Shown here: piece by piece, positions 63,580 through 64,000 of the stretch | Layout of the letters: every line of letters begins with the position of its first letter | Numbering within the stretch: the stretch's first letter is position 1 | The notes under the pieces: model-generated | What the model was told of the DNA's origin: nothing | Databases searched by the model: none | Seen by the model: the letters and a program-made list of their open reading frames with translations, nothing else | Program-made: the position numbers and the translations under genes | Origin: Erwinia oleae | GTDB taxonomy: Bacteria; Pseudomonadota; Gammaproteobacteria; Enterobacterales; Enterobacteriaceae | Direction: 5' to 3' | Assembly: GCF_000770305.1 (NCBI RefSeq) | Contig: NZ_JNVB01000039.1 | Location: forward strand, 1-64,000 | DNA length: 64,000 nucleotides

Positions 63580-64000
63580 ATGATTGATAAAACTGATAAG
63601 ATACATAAGGTTAGGGTTGCCCAGTATCTACGGATGTCTACTAATCTTCAGGAGTTTTCTTTAGATAACCAAGCACGATTCATAAAAAAGTATGCTGATG
63701 AGCATAATATGGAAATCATACATACCTATGACGATGCAGGTAAGAGTGGTGTAACTACTACTGGAAGGCATGACTTTAATAAACTTGTTAATGATGTTCT
63801 GACAAAGGTTATTAATATCGATGCAGTCCTTGTATATGATGTAAGTCGTTTTGGTCGATTCAAGGATCCTCAAGAAGGCATTTACTATAAATATCTTCTC
63901 AAAATGAACAATGTGAATGTCATTTATTGTGCCGAAAACCTCCCGGAAAATAGTGAAACTGAAACATTCATACTTTCTTCACTTATGTACGCAGCGGGAG
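63580..64000 (+). CDS. Serine recombinase (resolvase/invertase-domain integrase), 5' part
   Basis: Partial: 140 codons from ATG 63580 (AAGG seven bases upstream) to the window edge. N-terminal serine-recombinase catalytic domain: VAQYLRMSTNLQEFSLDNQ places the catalytic Ser after Arg-Met, YDDAGKSG follows at about 50-57 and VLVYDVSRFGRF at about 82-93 supplies the conserved Arg pair (DxSRxGR). These domains also occur in small resolvases, but the spacing and the place beside a gene interruption fit a large serine integrase. It reads away from the mutS junction into the element. AT-rich codon use differs sharply from the neighbours, a sign of recent acquisition. Confidence 0.88.
   Translation, partial: MIDKTDKIHKVRVAQYLRMSTNLQEFSLDNQARFIKKYADEHNMEIIHTYDDAGKSGVTTTGRHDFNKLVNDVLTKVINIDAVLVYDVSRFGRFKDPQEGIYYKYLLKMNNVNVIYCAENLPENSETETFILSSLMYAAG

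Noticed and set aside
63661-63873. A 70-codon leftward frame inside the recombinase
   Set aside because: It is the antisense of the recombinase catalytic domain, whose motifs are clear on the forward strand.

Overview
The window is chromosomal DNA of an enterobacterium. The first 29.4 kb keep the gene order and protein sequences of the Escherichia coli segment rrs-clpB-pgeF-rluD-bamD-raiA-pheA/tyrA-aroF-rplS/trmD/rimM/rpsP-ffh-ypjD-corB-luxS-micA-gshA-yqaB-tRNA(Arg/Ser)-csrA-alaS-recX-recA-pncC-mltB. The desferrioxamine genes and an orphan hrp-type gene with an HrpL promoter point to Erwiniaceae (Pantoea/Erwinia/Mixta type). That family placement is an inference, and the genus cannot be fixed from the sequence.

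Layout. 1-0.5 kb: 5' end of a leftward 16S rRNA gene with boxA and promoters P2 and P1. 0.6-29.4 kb: housekeeping backbone with readable regulation: a sigma-32 promoter for clpB, the pheL attenuator (leader stop codon lost), three TyrR boxes at aroF, a sigma-E promoter for MicA and a LexA box at recA. Between pheA and tyrA lie two solute-binding protein genes behind a ModE-type operator.

29.6-49 kb: an anaerobic respiration block. narK and narGHJI (molybdenum nitrate reductase) sit behind FNR and NarL sites. Divergent from them, narL is followed directly by dcuS and dcuR, with no narX. Next come a cytoplasmic-type apbE and a three-domain soluble fumarate reductase, divergent from a DASS-family dicarboxylate transporter and a class I fumarase that have a consensus FNR box upstream. 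Together these can import a C4-dicarboxylate or related acid, interconvert malate and fumarate, and use nitrate or fumarate as electron acceptor, under O2, nitrate and C4-dicarboxylate control.

49-62 kb: a CGNR regulator divergent from an alpha/beta hydrolase, a GNAT enzyme, and a complete iron-repressed desferrioxamine locus (dfoJ-dfoA-dfoC, MdfA-like exporter, foxA receptor) with Fur-like sites at dfoJ and foxA.

61.4-64 kb: a HrpK/NolX/HrpF-family type III secretion gene behind a good HrpL box. Beside it, in the position expected from E. coli synteny, are the first 18 codons of mutS, cut off by an AT-rich element that carries a serine recombinase gene running off the window. The mismatch-repair gene therefore appears to be the insertion site of a mobile element. 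This is the most striking observation here.
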